Position numbers and translations under genes: made by a program
Assembly: GCF_001045555.1 (NCBI RefSeq)
Contig: NZ_LFBU01000002.1
Location: 558,001 to 622,000 of the forward strand
Length of the DNA stretch: 64,000 nt
From: Marinobacter subterrani
Lineage (GTDB): Bacteria > Pseudomonadota > Gammaproteobacteria > Pseudomonadales > Oleiphilaceae
Reading direction: 5' to 3'
Part shown: positions 25,732 to 34,389 of the stretch, one piece after another
How the letters are laid out: every line of letters begins with the position of its first letter
Numbering within the stretch: the stretch's first letter is position 1
Notes under the pieces: model-generated
The model's database searches: none
The model's input: only the letters and a program-made list of their open reading frames with translations
What the model was told of the DNA's origin: nothing

Positions 25732-26736
25732 ATGCCCAGAGATCATCGGCGTGTCGCACTTTTACCGTCCGGTCTCGTCTTCGAAGTGGCTGCCGAACGG
25801 AATTTGCTCAGTGCCGCTGCCAGCGCAGGCGTCGACGTACCTGCGGCCTGTCGAAACGGGGTGTGTGAACTCTGTGAGGCCCGGTTACTGGCCGGGCTCG
25901 CGCTCAACACCCGAAACCAACAGATTATTAAGGTCGGTGGGCGGCTGATGCTGTGCAGAAGCACGGCGCTCACCGATCTGGATTTGGAGATATCCGCCGT
26001 TATGGCAGCTGGAAACAATCAGCCTGGCAAGTTTCAGGCAAAGGTCGTGGAGGTACGTTCCATCAGTCACGATGTCTATCGCGTGGAGTTGCAGCTTCCG
26101 CGGCGTCGGGAACTGTCGTTCCACGCCGGGCAGTATCTCTCGGTCAATCTGCCGGGCGCCGAGCCATGTTATTTTTCCATTGCCAGCAGCCCCTCGGCCC
26201 AGCACATCGAGTTGCATATCCAGGCGACGCCGGAATGGGTGTCGGCACAGAAAGTCATTGATGCCCTGACCTCCGGCGGTGAGGTAACCGTTGAACTGCC
26301 CCACGGCAAGGCCTGCCTGGCCTCGGCGCCATCAAAGCCGCTGCTGCTGGTGGCTGCGGGCACCGGCTTTGCGCAGATGAAGAGCCTGGTGGATTACCTG
26401 CGGGAGACTTCGTATAACCAGCCGGTCAAACTCTACTGGGGCGTGCGCCGCCACGAAGATATGTATCTGCGTGCCCTGGCCCAGCAATGGCATGAGGAGT
26501 GGCCACCATTCACTTTTGTGCCGGTGGTCGGGGACGACGAGGATAACGACTGGAGCGGTCACCATGACCAGTTGGTGCGTGCCGTGCTGGCTTCAGGCAT
26601 GGACTGGGCGAATGTAGAAGTCCATGCCAGCGGCTCACCTGCCATGGTGTATACATTGATGGATGCGCTCGTTGACGCCGGCCTGCCTGAAGGTGCGTTT
26701 TTCTCGGATGTACTGGAGTACGCACCCCGGAAATGA
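25732..26736 (+). CDS. Ferredoxin/flavin NAD(P)H oxidoreductase (Fre-like with 2Fe-2S domain)
   Basis: Predicted electron-transfer reductase. An N-terminal plant-type ferredoxin domain (residues 1-95) has C-x4-C-x2-C (ACRNGVCELC) and a later Cys (LMLC) to bind a 2Fe-2S cluster. The FAD domain shows HAGQYLSVNLPG and CYFSIASSP in place of the usual RxYS. The NAD(P) domain shows LLLVAAGTGFAQMKSL and the terminal FFSDVLEY. The 334-residue architecture resembles CDP-6-deoxyglucoseen reductase/AscD and phenol-hydroxylase reductases. It starts one base after the ubiD stop; the pairing matches ubiD-fre, so flavin or ubiquinone-related reduction is likely but unproved. Confidence 0.88.
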   Translation: MPRDHRRVALLPSGLVFEVAAERNLLSAAASAGVDVPAACRNGVCELCEARLLAGLALNTRNQQIIKVGGRLMLCRSTALTDLDLEISAVMAAGNNQPGKFQAKVVEVRSISHDVYRVELQLPRRRELSFHAGQYLSVNLPGAEPCYFSIASSPSAQHIELHIQATPEWVSAQKVIDALTSGGEVTVELPHGKACLASAPSKPLLLVAAGTGFAQMKSLVDYLRETSYNQPVKLYWGVRRHEDMYLRALAQQWHEEWPPFTFVPVVGDDEDNDWSGHHDQLVRAVLASGMDWANVEVHASGSPAMVYTLMDALVDAGLPEGAFFSDVLEYAPRK

Positions 26737-26748
26737 AAGCGTGAACTC

Positions 26749-26809
26749 GGGGTCAGATGAAAACGGGGTCAGATGAAATTTTCATCTGACCCCGTTTTCA
26801 TCTGACCCC
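26749..26809. repeat. 61-bp perfect palindrome of tandem GGGGTCAGATGAAAA units; possible terminator
   Basis: Arms 26749-26778 and 26780-26809 are perfect 30-base inverted repeats separated by one T. Each arm contains two copies of GGGGTCAGATGAAA in tandem. On the plus strand the palindrome is followed by ATTTTTAC, so it could end transcription of the ubiD-reductase unit. It fills the gap between convergent genes ending at 26736 and 26825. Confidence 0.9.
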
Positions 26810-26824
26810 ATTTTTACGGTCGGG

Positions 26825-28066
26825 CTACGCCCGCGGCATTGGCAGGTCGGGTAAGGCGTTGTCCTTTGCCAGGCCCTGCATCAGCAGTTTGACACTGGTC
26901 TCTTCCTCGCCCATGTGGGCATTCAGTCGGCTCAGCTCAGCCAGTGCTTCCCGGCTGCGCTTGAGTCTCAGGCTGGTTTCAAAGTATTCCCGGGCCTTGC
27001 CCCAGAGTTCATTGCGCAGGCTCAGCCGACCCAGGGCCAGCAGCAGTTCCGGGTTGTTGGGCCGGTCTTTCAGCCACTGTTCGGCCAGCAACAGCTGTTC
27101 ATCGGGCTTCTGGCCCTGCACCCGGCCGTACAGGTTGATCAGTTCATCACTCCAGTGATTGCGCAGCACTTTACGTAACAGGGTCTCGGTCTGAACCTCG
27201 TCGCCCAGGCCGGCCAGTAGCCGGGCATAGTCCCGAATGGTGAATTCGTCACGGCGCAGGAAACCGGGCAGCTCATCCCAGAGCCGGGTGAGTGGCTCCA
27301 GGGATGCGTCCGGATTCTGTTGCTGCTGGCGCCGGCAGTCTTCCGCGGCGCGCTCAAGCAGGTTGTGCCAGACCTGGCGTTCCAGGTCATTCAGCTCTGT
27401 TTCGGGTAACACGTTGCGCTTGCGCAATTCCGGCAGCAGCTTCGACAGTTCCCGCCAGTCTTCCAGCCTCAGGTAGGTGTTTTTCAGCAGTTTCAGCACG
27501 AAGGGGTGGTGGGGCGATTGCTTGCGCAGCCGAATCAGGGTGGCCAGTGCCTGCTCCAGCCGGTTGCCCGCCAGTTGCAGTTGGGCCTGGGTAATGCCCA
27601 CGGCCATATCAGACCCGGGCGTGCTGTCAAAGGCCTTCCGTAGCAGCTCATCCACGGCTTCGTGATCACCGGTTTCGAACGCTGCCTGGGCGGCCGCCAG
27701 GTAATTGATCAGCGGGGTATCGGCGTGGTTTGCCGACGCCGTGAGCAATTTCCGGGCCCTGGGCCAGTTGCCCTCGGCCAGCGCCAGCAGGCCCTGAGTT
27801 GTCCGGCGGCGTGCCCGGCGCTCGTTGCTACGGGCAATCCAGCCGGCGACCAGCCCGGTGCCGCGCCGCAGCCGGCGCACAAGATTGATGACCAGTACCG
27901 TGAGGGCGATGACCGTGATCAGAAGCACCAGGCCTACCCAGAAATTGGTCTCGATCAGGTAGTGTCCCAGGCTGATCCGGATATAGCCCAGGTCGTACTG
28001 CAGCCCCAGCGAGAGCCCGGTGCCAATCAGCAGTGCCAGCAGAACAATGAATAATAGACGGATCAT
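26825..28066 (-). CDS. hemY: Haem biosynthesis-associated TPR protein HemY
   Basis: Inner-membrane protein of the hem operon with unclear biochemical function; it is not the protoporphyrinogen oxidase of the same name in Gram-positives. Two N-terminal hydrophobic segments (residues 3-22 and 40-62) flank the YDLGYIRISLGHYLIETN loop typical of the HemY_N domain. The rest is made of TPR-like helical repeats, e.g. WPRARKLLTASANHADTPLINYLAAAQAA. Length 413 is usual. Its ATG overlaps the hemX stop by four bases (ATGA). Confidence 0.92.
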   Translation of the reverse strand: MIRLLFIVLLALLIGTGLSLGLQYDLGYIRISLGHYLIETNFWVGLVLLITVIALTVLVINLVRRLRRGTGLVAGWIARSNERRARRRTTQGLLALAEGNWPRARKLLTASANHADTPLINYLAAAQAAFETGDHEAVDELLRKAFDSTPGSDMAVGITQAQLQLAGNRLEQALATLIRLRKQSPHHPFVLKLLKNTYLRLEDWRELSKLLPELRKRNVLPETELNDLERQVWHNLLERAAEDCRRQQQQNPDASLEPLTRLWDELPGFLRRDEFTIRDYARLLAGLGDEVQTETLLRKVLRNHWSDELINLYGRVQGQKPDEQLLLAEQWLKDRPNNPELLLALGRLSLRNELWGKAREYFETSLRLKRSREALAELSRLNAHMGEEETSVKLLMQGLAKDNALPDLPMPRA

Positions 28067-29187
28067 GAATCACCGCCCTCATTCCCCTGGCTAGCGCTGT
28101 CACCACCAGTAGACTCACTGGCATTCAGGCGGCCGGCCAGCCGTTGCTTGAGAAGGTCCAGTGACTGACTGATATCCGGCAGGTCCGGGTCGACATTCCG
28201 TTGAGCCAGCTCGGCAAGGGTTTCGGTCAGCGCCTTGACCCTTGGGTTGCTGGCATCGTACCAGTCTTTGATCGTAGTGCGGGCTTTGGTCAGTGCTCGC
28301 TCATACAGTGCCTGATTACCCCTAAGAACGGCCATTTCCGCTTCTTCCAGCATCAATTGAAGATTGAGGCGGGCGTAGGCGCTCTGGTCTGGCGACAGCA
28401 GGGGTTTGACCGGCTCATCCATCCGGCGAACCACAACCACCTGCATCAGGGTTGATTTCACCTTTTGCCAGGCTCGCGCCAGCAGGCCGGGTTCGCCGGT
28501 TGTTTCAGTTGGCTTGCCGGAGTCGGATCCGGGCACAAAGCCCGGGGCATTTTCATGAACCAGAGCCTGGTCGGTCAGCTGGTTGATGCTGTCGATGGCC
28601 GCTTCCAGCTTCAGGTAGAGTCCGGTCCGGTCGACATCGGTCAGGCCCTTCAGCGCAAGGATTTCACGGGCCAGCTGTTGGCGAACCGGGTAGACGCCGA
28701 TGTCATCGGATTCAGCCAGTACTTCGTCCGCTGCCTGCAGCGCGGACAATGCACCGGCAATGTCCTTTTCGATCATCAGCCGCTGGTTCGCGATCCGCAG
28801 CAGATACTCGGCCTCGGCCAGCAGCCAGTCAGTGCGGGTTCGATTGCCGGCCTCCAGCAGTTCCCGGGCGTTATGGTCGACCTGGCGTTGCTGGGTGGCA
28901 AGCAGTTCGCGCTGGCTGGCCAGTTTTTCTTCGAGGGTTATCAGGCGCTCGCTCATCTGGCTGCCACGGTCGCCGTAAAGATTTTCGAGCTGGGCGGTGT
29001 CCTGTTGCACGGCCTGCAGGGTCTGCCTGACGGCCTGATAGTTGTTCCACTGCTGCCAGCTCCACAGCGCGAGGGCAACTGCAAGGATCAGGGCAATAAC
29101 GGCAATCAGCCAGACTGGCCAGAGTCTCTGGCGGGCGGATGAATCCCTGGAGACGGGTACGGGCAGTTGATTCGTTGTGTCAGTCAC
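28063..29187 (-). CDS. hemX: HemX family membrane protein
   Basis: Often annotated as uroporphyrin-III C-methyltransferase but it lacks the methyltransferase fold; its role in tetrapyrrole synthesis is unsettled. One transmembrane helix (about residues 23-45, WPVWLIAVIALILAVALALW) follows a short cytoplasmic N-terminus. A long coiled coil (about 50-110) follows, then the conserved DWLLAEAEYLLRIANQRL block. The C-terminus is acidic and Ser/Gly-rich. At 374 residues it fits the family. It starts eight bases after the hemD stop. Confidence 0.92.
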   Translation of the reverse strand: MTDTTNQLPVPVSRDSSARQRLWPVWLIAVIALILAVALALWSWQQWNNYQAVRQTLQAVQQDTAQLENLYGDRGSQMSERLITLEEKLASQRELLATQQRQVDHNARELLEAGNRTRTDWLLAEAEYLLRIANQRLMIEKDIAGALSALQAADEVLAESDDIGVYPVRQQLAREILALKGLTDVDRTGLYLKLEAAIDSINQLTDQALVHENAPGFVPGSDSGKPTETTGEPGLLARAWQKVKSTLMQVVVVRRMDEPVKPLLSPDQSAYARLNLQLMLEEAEMAVLRGNQALYERALTKARTTIKDWYDASNPRVKALTETLAELAQRNVDPDLPDISQSLDLLKQRLAGRLNASESTGGDSASQGNEGGDS

Positions 29188-29195
29188 GGGCGTCC

Positions 29196-30005
29196 TTACT
29201 TGGCTTTTCCGGAGCCACCGTCCCGGCCGGCAAGTTGCTCTGCAACCCTGGCCACGATGTCGTTATCGGCAAGGCTTCCTGGTATACACGGATTTGTGAA
29301 TCCCGCTGCCCGGGCCTGTTCGGCAACCCGATCTGCGGGAACAATCAATAACCTATCGTATAGATTATGGCTGCTATTCGCACTGAGTGCGATGAGATTG
29401 TTCAAGGTTTCGCCGGAGAGCACGATGAGGGCGTCGGGCGCGAAGGTCTGAAACTGCGACCGGAGCTGTTCCGCTGTGTACTCGGGGCGGCACCGGCGAT
29501 ACAGGGGCAGGGGCGTGACCCGGGCGCCCCGGGCTTCGAGGGTGTCCCGGATCAGCTCGCGGCCGGTTTCCCCCCGGGCGAGCAGCACCTGCTCACCCTG
29601 CAGGCTGGCGAGTGACGGTAGGGCCAGCAAGGCTTCACTGGTCCAGCCACTGGGTGGCTTTTGCGGGTCAAGCCCATGCTCTGCCAGTACCGCCGCGGTG
29701 CCTGCGCCCACGCCATACCAGCGCAGGCCCATGGGAATCTGAGGCCACCAGGTGTCAATCTCAGCCAGCAGCAGGCGGGCGGCAAAAGGGCTGACGGCGA
29801 TAACGTGGGAGTACTCATCAAGGCTCAGGATGAGTGTGCGCCGCTCGGGCGTTTCCGGCAGGGGCTCCCGGTCAATCAGCGGCAGGATACGCACGTCGGC
29901 GCCAGCGGCCCGGAAACGGCTGGCGAGCCGTGATGCCTCCGGTTCTGGCCGGCAGACCAGGATCCGCCGGCCCTTCAGGTCGGGCTCAGGTGGGTGTGTG
30001 GCCAT
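29196..30005 (-). CDS. hemD: Uroporphyrinogen-III synthase
   Basis: Closes and inverts ring D of hydroxymethylbilane to give uroporphyrinogen III. The start at 30005 ([10 protein letters not shown]) overlaps the end of hemC by 20 bases; the open frame further upstream lies inside hemC and is a shadow. The family is poorly conserved, but [32 protein letters not shown] at the start, the [16 protein letters not shown] block, and [29 protein letters not shown] fit well. Length 269 is normal. Confidence 0.93.
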   Translation of the reverse strand: MATHPPEPDLKGRRILVCRPEPEASRLASRFRAAGADVRILPLIDREPLPETPERRTLILSLDEYSHVIAVSPFAARLLLAEIDTWWPQIPMGLRWYGVGAGTAAVLAEHGLDPQKPPSGWTSEALLALPSLASLQGEQVLLARGETGRELIRDTLEARGARVTPLPLYRRCRPEYTAEQLRSQFQTFAPDALIVLSGETLNNLIALSANSSHNLYDRLLIVPADRVAEQARAAGFTNPCIPGSLADNDIVARVAEQLAGRDGGSGKAK

Positions 30006-30927
30006 AGATTTCTGCCAACACCTTGTCGGCACCCAGGGCCAGCAGGTCCTCTGCCAGTTCCCGGCCCAGGCGCTCTCCTTCGGCCCGGGGAGCGCGGCCC
30101 TCGACCCGGAAGATCTGGGTACCGTCAACGGCGCCCACCAGGCCGCGCAGCCAGAGTGTGTCGTCATCCTCAAGCAGCGCATAGGCGGCGATCGGCACCT
30201 GGCAGCCACCCTCCAGGCGACGGTTCAGGGCCCGTTCGGCCTTGACCCGATCCGAGCTGTCCTTGTGGTTCAGGGGCTCGAGCATGGCCAGCAGGTCATG
30301 GTCGTCCACCCGGCATTCGATGCCGAGGGCGCCCTGGCCGACCGCCGGAAGCGACACCGTATCCGGCAGGCAGTAGCGGATGCGTTCATGGAAACCGAGA
30401 CGCTTGAGGCCGGAGCTGGCGAGCACAATGGCTTCGTATTCGCCGGCATCGAGCTTGGCCAGCCGGGTGTTGACGTTGCCGCGCAGCACGCGGATCTGCA
30501 GGTCCGGGCGGTAGGCCCGCAACTGGGCTTCCCGGCGCAGGCTGGCGGTGCCAACCACCGCGCCCTGGGGCAGGGCGTCGACATTGTCGTACCGGTTGCT
30601 GACGAAGGCATCGGTGGGGTCTTCCCGCTCGCAGATGGCGACCAGCCCCAGGCCTTCCGGGAATTCCATGGGCACGTCCTTCATGGAGTGCACCGCCAGA
30701 TCCGCACGGCCGTCCAGCATGGCTTCTTCGAGTTCCTTGACGAACAGCCCCTTGCCGCCGATTTTGGCCAGGGGCACGTCCAGGATCTTGTCGCCCTGGG
30801 TCTTGATCTTCACCAGCTCCACAGAGATGTTGTCGTGCAGCCTTTCCAGTTCGGCCTTGATGAATTCCGCCTGCCACAGCGCCAGTGCGCTGCTGCGGGT
30901 TGCAATGCGAAGGGTACGTTTGGACAT
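29986..30927 (-). CDS. hemC: Porphobilinogen deaminase
   Basis: Polymerises four porphobilinogens to hydroxymethylbilane. The 313-residue product has the N-terminal [15 protein letters not shown], the [11 protein letters not shown] loop, [25 protein letters not shown] with catalytic Asp, the Arg-rich [25 protein letters not shown], and the dipyrromethane-binding Cys in [13 protein letters not shown]. It starts 91 bases after the algR stop, an arrangement identical in kind to P. aeruginosa algR-hemC. Confidence 0.97.
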   Translation of the reverse strand: MSKRTLRIATRSSALALWQAEFIKAELERLHDNISVELVKIKTQGDKILDVPLAKIGGKGLFVKELEEAMLDGRADLAVHSMKDVPMEFPEGLGLVAICEREDPTDAFVSNRYDNVDALPQGAVVGTASLRREAQLRAYRPDLQIRVLRGNVNTRLAKLDAGEYEAIVLASSGLKRLGFHERIRYCLPDTVSLPAVGQGALGIECRVDDHDLLAMLEPLNHKDSSDRVKAERALNRRLEGGCQVPIAAYALLEDDDTLWLRGLVGAVDGTQIFRVEGRAPRAEGERLGRELAEDLLALGADKVLAEIYGHTPT

Positions 30928-31018
30928 GATGCTCGCTGTCGGTTCGGAAAATGTCCGCCAAGGTTACCCTGTGGCGGCAGAAAAGTCCCGTGGCTACCCC
31001 CTTGGGGGTGGTGCCGGT

Positions 31019-31768
31019 TCAGCCCGGCTGGTGCTCCTGGAGCCACTGGCGCACATTGCTGGTGTGCCGGCGACTGACCGGGAGTTGCCCCCGGCCGTCC
31101 CTGAGCAACACCAGGTTGTGGCCGTCGGGCGTCCGTTTCAGCCCCTGGATAAAGCGGACGCCCACCAGCGTGTTCCGGTGGATCCTGAGCAGAGTGCCCG
31201 GATAACTGCTCTCCAGCTCCTTCAGGGTATAGTCACACACCGTTTCGCCCCGGTCGTGGTGAATGGTGACGTATTTCTGATCCGCCTCGCAGTAGAGGAT
31301 TTCCCGCAGATCGATCAGCTCGGTGCCTCGATGGGTGCGCACCGCGAGCTGTTCCGGGCCCTGACCGGACTGGCCGTTCAGTGCCTGCAACTGTACCCGG
31401 TTGACTCTGCCGGCCCGTGCCAGGGCCTCGGCCAGAGCCTCCTTGCGGACCGGCTTGAGCAGGTAGGCCGTGGCCTGCACATCGAACGCCTGGATGGCGT
31501 AATGATCGTAGGCGGTGCAGAAAATCAGGGCGGGCGGATTGGTCAGCTGGCTCAGGCGGCTGGCGGCTTCCATGCCGTCCATGCCGGGCATGCGGATATC
31601 CAGCAACAGGATATCCGGCTCCAGCTCGGCGACCTGCTTCAGGGTGCTGTCGCCGTCTGCTGCTTCACCGCAGGCCCGGTAACCCGGAAGCGCGTCCACC
31701 AGGCGGCGGATCCGTTCCCGGGCCAGGGGTTCATCATCGGCGATCAGGACGCTGCGGGTATCACTCAT
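31019..31768 (-). CDS. algR: LytTR response regulator AlgR
   Basis: DNA-binding response regulator; in P. aeruginosa it controls alginate, twitching and virulence genes. The receiver has D11/D12 (ADDEP), phosphoacceptor D57 (LLLDIRMPG), and K105 (YLLKPV). The LytTR DNA-binding domain covers about 140-245: IDLREILYCEADQKYVTIH, YTLKELESSYPGTLLRIHRNTLV and VSRRHTSNVRQWL. Length 249 equals AlgR (248). Its ATG overlaps the algZ stop by four bases. Confidence 0.95.
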   Translation of the reverse strand: MSDTRSVLIADDEPLARERIRRLVDALPGYRACGEAADGDSTLKQVAELEPDILLLDIRMPGMDGMEAASRLSQLTNPPALIFCTAYDHYAIQAFDVQATAYLLKPVRKEALAEALARAGRVNRVQLQALNGQSGQGPEQLAVRTHRGTELIDLREILYCEADQKYVTIHHDRGETVCDYTLKELESSYPGTLLRIHRNTLVGVRFIQGLKRTPDGHNLVLLRDGRGQLPVSRRHTSNVRQWLQEHQPG

Positions 31769-32838
31769 GGCTGATCTCGGTTCGCTTTCCTTTGGCTGGT
31801 TGGTCTCGGGGTTTTCCGCTCGTCCGCCTTCTGACGGGGCAGTCTCAGGGTAACGGTATAGACATTGTTCTGGTGGCTGTGTTTGAGCACCGCCGGTTCA
31901 CCGAACAGGGCCTGTAGCCGGGATTTGATGTTGGCCAGTGCCATTCGGTTGCCGTCGTGCTGATGACTGTTCTGTTCCGGTTTCGGGTTCTGCACCAGCA
32001 GGTAGACAAAATCACCCCGGGCCTGGGCCTCGATGCGCACCGTGCCGCCCTCAGGCCGGGGCTGAATGCCATGGTAGATGGCATTTTCCACCAGCGGCTG
32101 CAAGGTCAGTGGTGGAATCGCCTGCTGGTCCAGGCCACCTTCAATCTGCCAGTCCAGCTTCAGCCGCTCGCCGAGGCGCAGCCCTTCAATCGCCAGGTAG
32201 CGCTGGCACAACGCCAGCTCCCTGGACAGGGGGATCAACTGGTCGCCGGTGCGAAGGCTGGCGCGAAACAGCTCCGACAGATCCAGCACCGCTTCTTCGG
32301 CCCGGTCCGGATTGATGGCGATCAGGCTCGCTATGGTGTTCATGCTGTTGAACAGGAAGTGGGGCTGTATGCGGGCCTGGAGTGAGGCCAGATGCGCCTG
32401 CATTTCCGCTTCCCGCTGCTGTTGCCACTGGTGTTGCAGGTAAAAGTAGCGCAGCACCATCAGCACGATCAGCAGGGCCAGCAACAGTTTCTTGGCCACG
32501 CCCTGCCAGACAGCCACACCAGCCTCCGGGTGCAGAACGCTGTCGGCAAACAGGCTGAAGGCCAGCACATCCAGCAGAACGATGGCGACAATGATGGCCG
32601 TGGCGGCAGAGACCGACATCCGGGCAAGCCTGGCGCGCAGCAGGCAGATCAGCGCGGCACTGGTGAGGGTGGTCCACTGGACAAACAGCGACAGCAGGCC
32701 GAAGTAGTTCCAGTCGATCCAGCCCTGCTCCGCCTGCACGATGGCGAGCACCAGAACCAGCAGTTCACTGGTTACCAGCAACAGGAACACCGCCCGCACC
32801 CGGCACAGGTCCGGAACGTAGAACTCGTTCGTTGCCAC
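31765..32838 (-). CDS. algZ: Sensor histidine kinase AlgZ (FimS)
   Basis: Membrane kinase of the LytS-like HPK8 type, partner of AlgR. Four hydrophobic helices lie at about residues 14-36, 45-68, 75-101 and 112-134. The phosphoacceptor His160 is in QPHFLFNSMNTIASLI. The ATPase part shows PPLTLQPLVENAIYHGIQPRPEGG (N box), while the G-box region is reduced (MALANIKSRLQALFG), typical for the family. Length 357 matches AlgZ (358). The gene is divergent from argH with about 120 bases between starts. Confidence 0.94.
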   Translation of the reverse strand: MATNEFYVPDLCRVRAVFLLLVTSELLVLVLAIVQAEQGWIDWNYFGLLSLFVQWTTLTSAALICLLRARLARMSVSAATAIIVAIVLLDVLAFSLFADSVLHPEAGVAVWQGVAKKLLLALLIVLMVLRYFYLQHQWQQQREAEMQAHLASLQARIQPHFLFNSMNTIASLIAINPDRAEEAVLDLSELFRASLRTGDQLIPLSRELALCQRYLAIEGLRLGERLKLDWQIEGGLDQQAIPPLTLQPLVENAIYHGIQPRPEGGTVRIEAQARGDFVYLLVQNPKPEQNSHQHDGNRMALANIKSRLQALFGEPAVLKHSHQNNVYTVTLRLPRQKADERKTPRPTSQRKANRDQP

Positions 32839-32882
32839 TGCTTTGTCCCCGTTACGGGGTGTCTCCTTTACCCGGGTCAGAA

Positions 32883-32891
32883 TGGTATACT
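32883..32891 (+). promoter_or_regulatory. Extended -10 element for argH
   Basis: TGGTATACT gives an extended -10 (TGnTATACT) with no convincing -35. The predicted start is about 60 bases before the argH ATG. Confidence 0.4.
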
Positions 32892-32957
32892 CCCGCCACG
32901 TTCAATGTACCCAGTTCCCGCCAGATGATGCCGGGCTGTCAGCAGGAAAGATAGACC

Positions 32958-34367
32958 ATGACGGATCAGAAAAAGTCTGACCAGACCACAAGCTCCGAAA
33001 AACCCTGGGGCGGGCGCTTCAGTGAACCCACCGATGCCTTTGTCGAGAAATTTACCGCATCGGTGGGATTTGACCAGCGCCTGTACCACCACGACATCAC
33101 CGGCTCCATTGCCCATGCCACCATGCTGGCCGAGGTAGGCGTGCTCACCACTGAGGAGCGGGATCAGATTATCGAAGGCCTGAAAGGGGTCAAGGCGGAT
33201 ATTGAAGCCGGTAATTTCCAGTGGTCGGTCAGTCTGGAAGACGTGCACATGAACATCGAGGCACGCCTGACCGACCGTATCGGCATCACCGGCAAGAAAC
33301 TCCACACCGGCCGCAGCCGCAACGACCAGGTGGCCACCGATATCCGCCTGTACCTGCGGGACGAGATTGACGTGATTGCCGACGAACTGAATCGCCTGCA
33401 AGCCGGCCTGCTGGACCTGGCTGAGCGCGAGGCGGATACCATCATGCCCGGCTTCACCCACCTGCAGACCGCCCAGCCGGTTACCTTCGGCCACCATCTG
33501 CTGGCCTGGTACGAAATGCTGGTGCGCGATGCCGAGCGCCTGCAGGACTGCCGCAAGCGGGTCAACGTGATGCCCCTGGGCGCCGCGGCCCTGGCCGGCA
33601 CCACCTACCCCATTGATCGGGCGATGACCGCCCGCCTGCTGGGCTTTGACCGGGCCAGCGAGAACTCCCTGGACTCGGTCAGCGACCGGGATTTCGCCAT
33701 CGAGTTCTGCAGTTTTGCTGCCCTGCTGATGACCCATTTGTCCCGTTTCAGCGAGGAGTTGGTGCTCTGGACCTCGGCCCAGTTTGATTTCATTGATCTG
33801 CCGGATCGCTTCTGCACCGGCTCGTCCATCATGCCCCAGAAGAAGAATCCGGACGTGCCGGAACTGGTTCGGGGCAAGACCGGCCGGGTGAATGGCCATC
33901 TGGTCAGTCTGCTGACCCTGATGAAGAGCCAGCCACTGGCCTACAACAAGGACAACCAGGAAGACAAGGAGCCCCTGTTCGACACCGTGGATACCATCAA
34001 GGGTTGCCTGAAAGCCTACGCCGACATGATTCCGGCGATCCGTGCCAAGGCGGATAACATGCGGGTGGCAGCCAAGCGCGGTTTCTCCACGGCTACCGAC
34101 CTGGCCGATTACCTGGTGAAGAAAGGCGTGCCCTTCCGGGATGCCCATGAAATCGTCGGCAAGTCGGTGGCGTTCGGGGTGGCTGAAGGTCGCGACCTGT
34201 CGGATATGACCCTGGATGAGCTGAAGCAGTTCTCGGATCACATCGGCGAGGACGTGTTTGATGTGTTGACCCTGGAAGGATCGGTTCAGGCCCGCAACCA
34301 CCTCGGTGGCACCGCGCCGGAGCAGGTGCGGGCTGCCGTTGGCCGGGCGCGCAGCCAGTTGGGCTGA
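32958..34367 (+). CDS. argH: Argininosuccinate lyase
   Basis: Cleaves argininosuccinate to arginine and fumarate in the last step of arginine synthesis. The 469-residue product has [19 protein letters not shown], the [14 protein letters not shown] block, [14 protein letters not shown] with the catalytic His, [11 protein letters not shown], and the superfamily signature [11 protein letters not shown] with the catalytic Ser. AGGAAAG precedes the ATG. A long antisense frame over it is a shadow. The divergent argH/algZ layout is as in P. aeruginosa. Confidence 0.97.
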   Translation: MTDQKKSDQTTSSEKPWGGRFSEPTDAFVEKFTASVGFDQRLYHHDITGSIAHATMLAEVGVLTTEERDQIIEGLKGVKADIEAGNFQWSVSLEDVHMNIEARLTDRIGITGKKLHTGRSRNDQVATDIRLYLRDEIDVIADELNRLQAGLLDLAEREADTIMPGFTHLQTAQPVTFGHHLLAWYEMLVRDAERLQDCRKRVNVMPLGAAALAGTTYPIDRAMTARLLGFDRASENSLDSVSDRDFAIEFCSFAALLMTHLSRFSEELVLWTSAQFDFIDLPDRFCTGSSIMPQKKNPDVPELVRGKTGRVNGHLVSLLTLMKSQPLAYNKDNQEDKEPLFDTVDTIKGCLKAYADMIPAIRAKADNMRVAAKRGFSTATDLADYLVKKGVPFRDAHEIVGKSVAFGVAEGRDLSDMTLDELKQFSDHIGEDVFDVLTLEGSVQARNHLGGTAPEQVRAAVGRARSQLG

Positions 34368-34389
34368 ACGAGGTTCCCGGGGGCGGGGG

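Noticed and set aside
32877..34301. 474-codon open frame antisense to argH
   Set aside because: ArgH is complete on the other strand; the antisense product shows no family resemblance.
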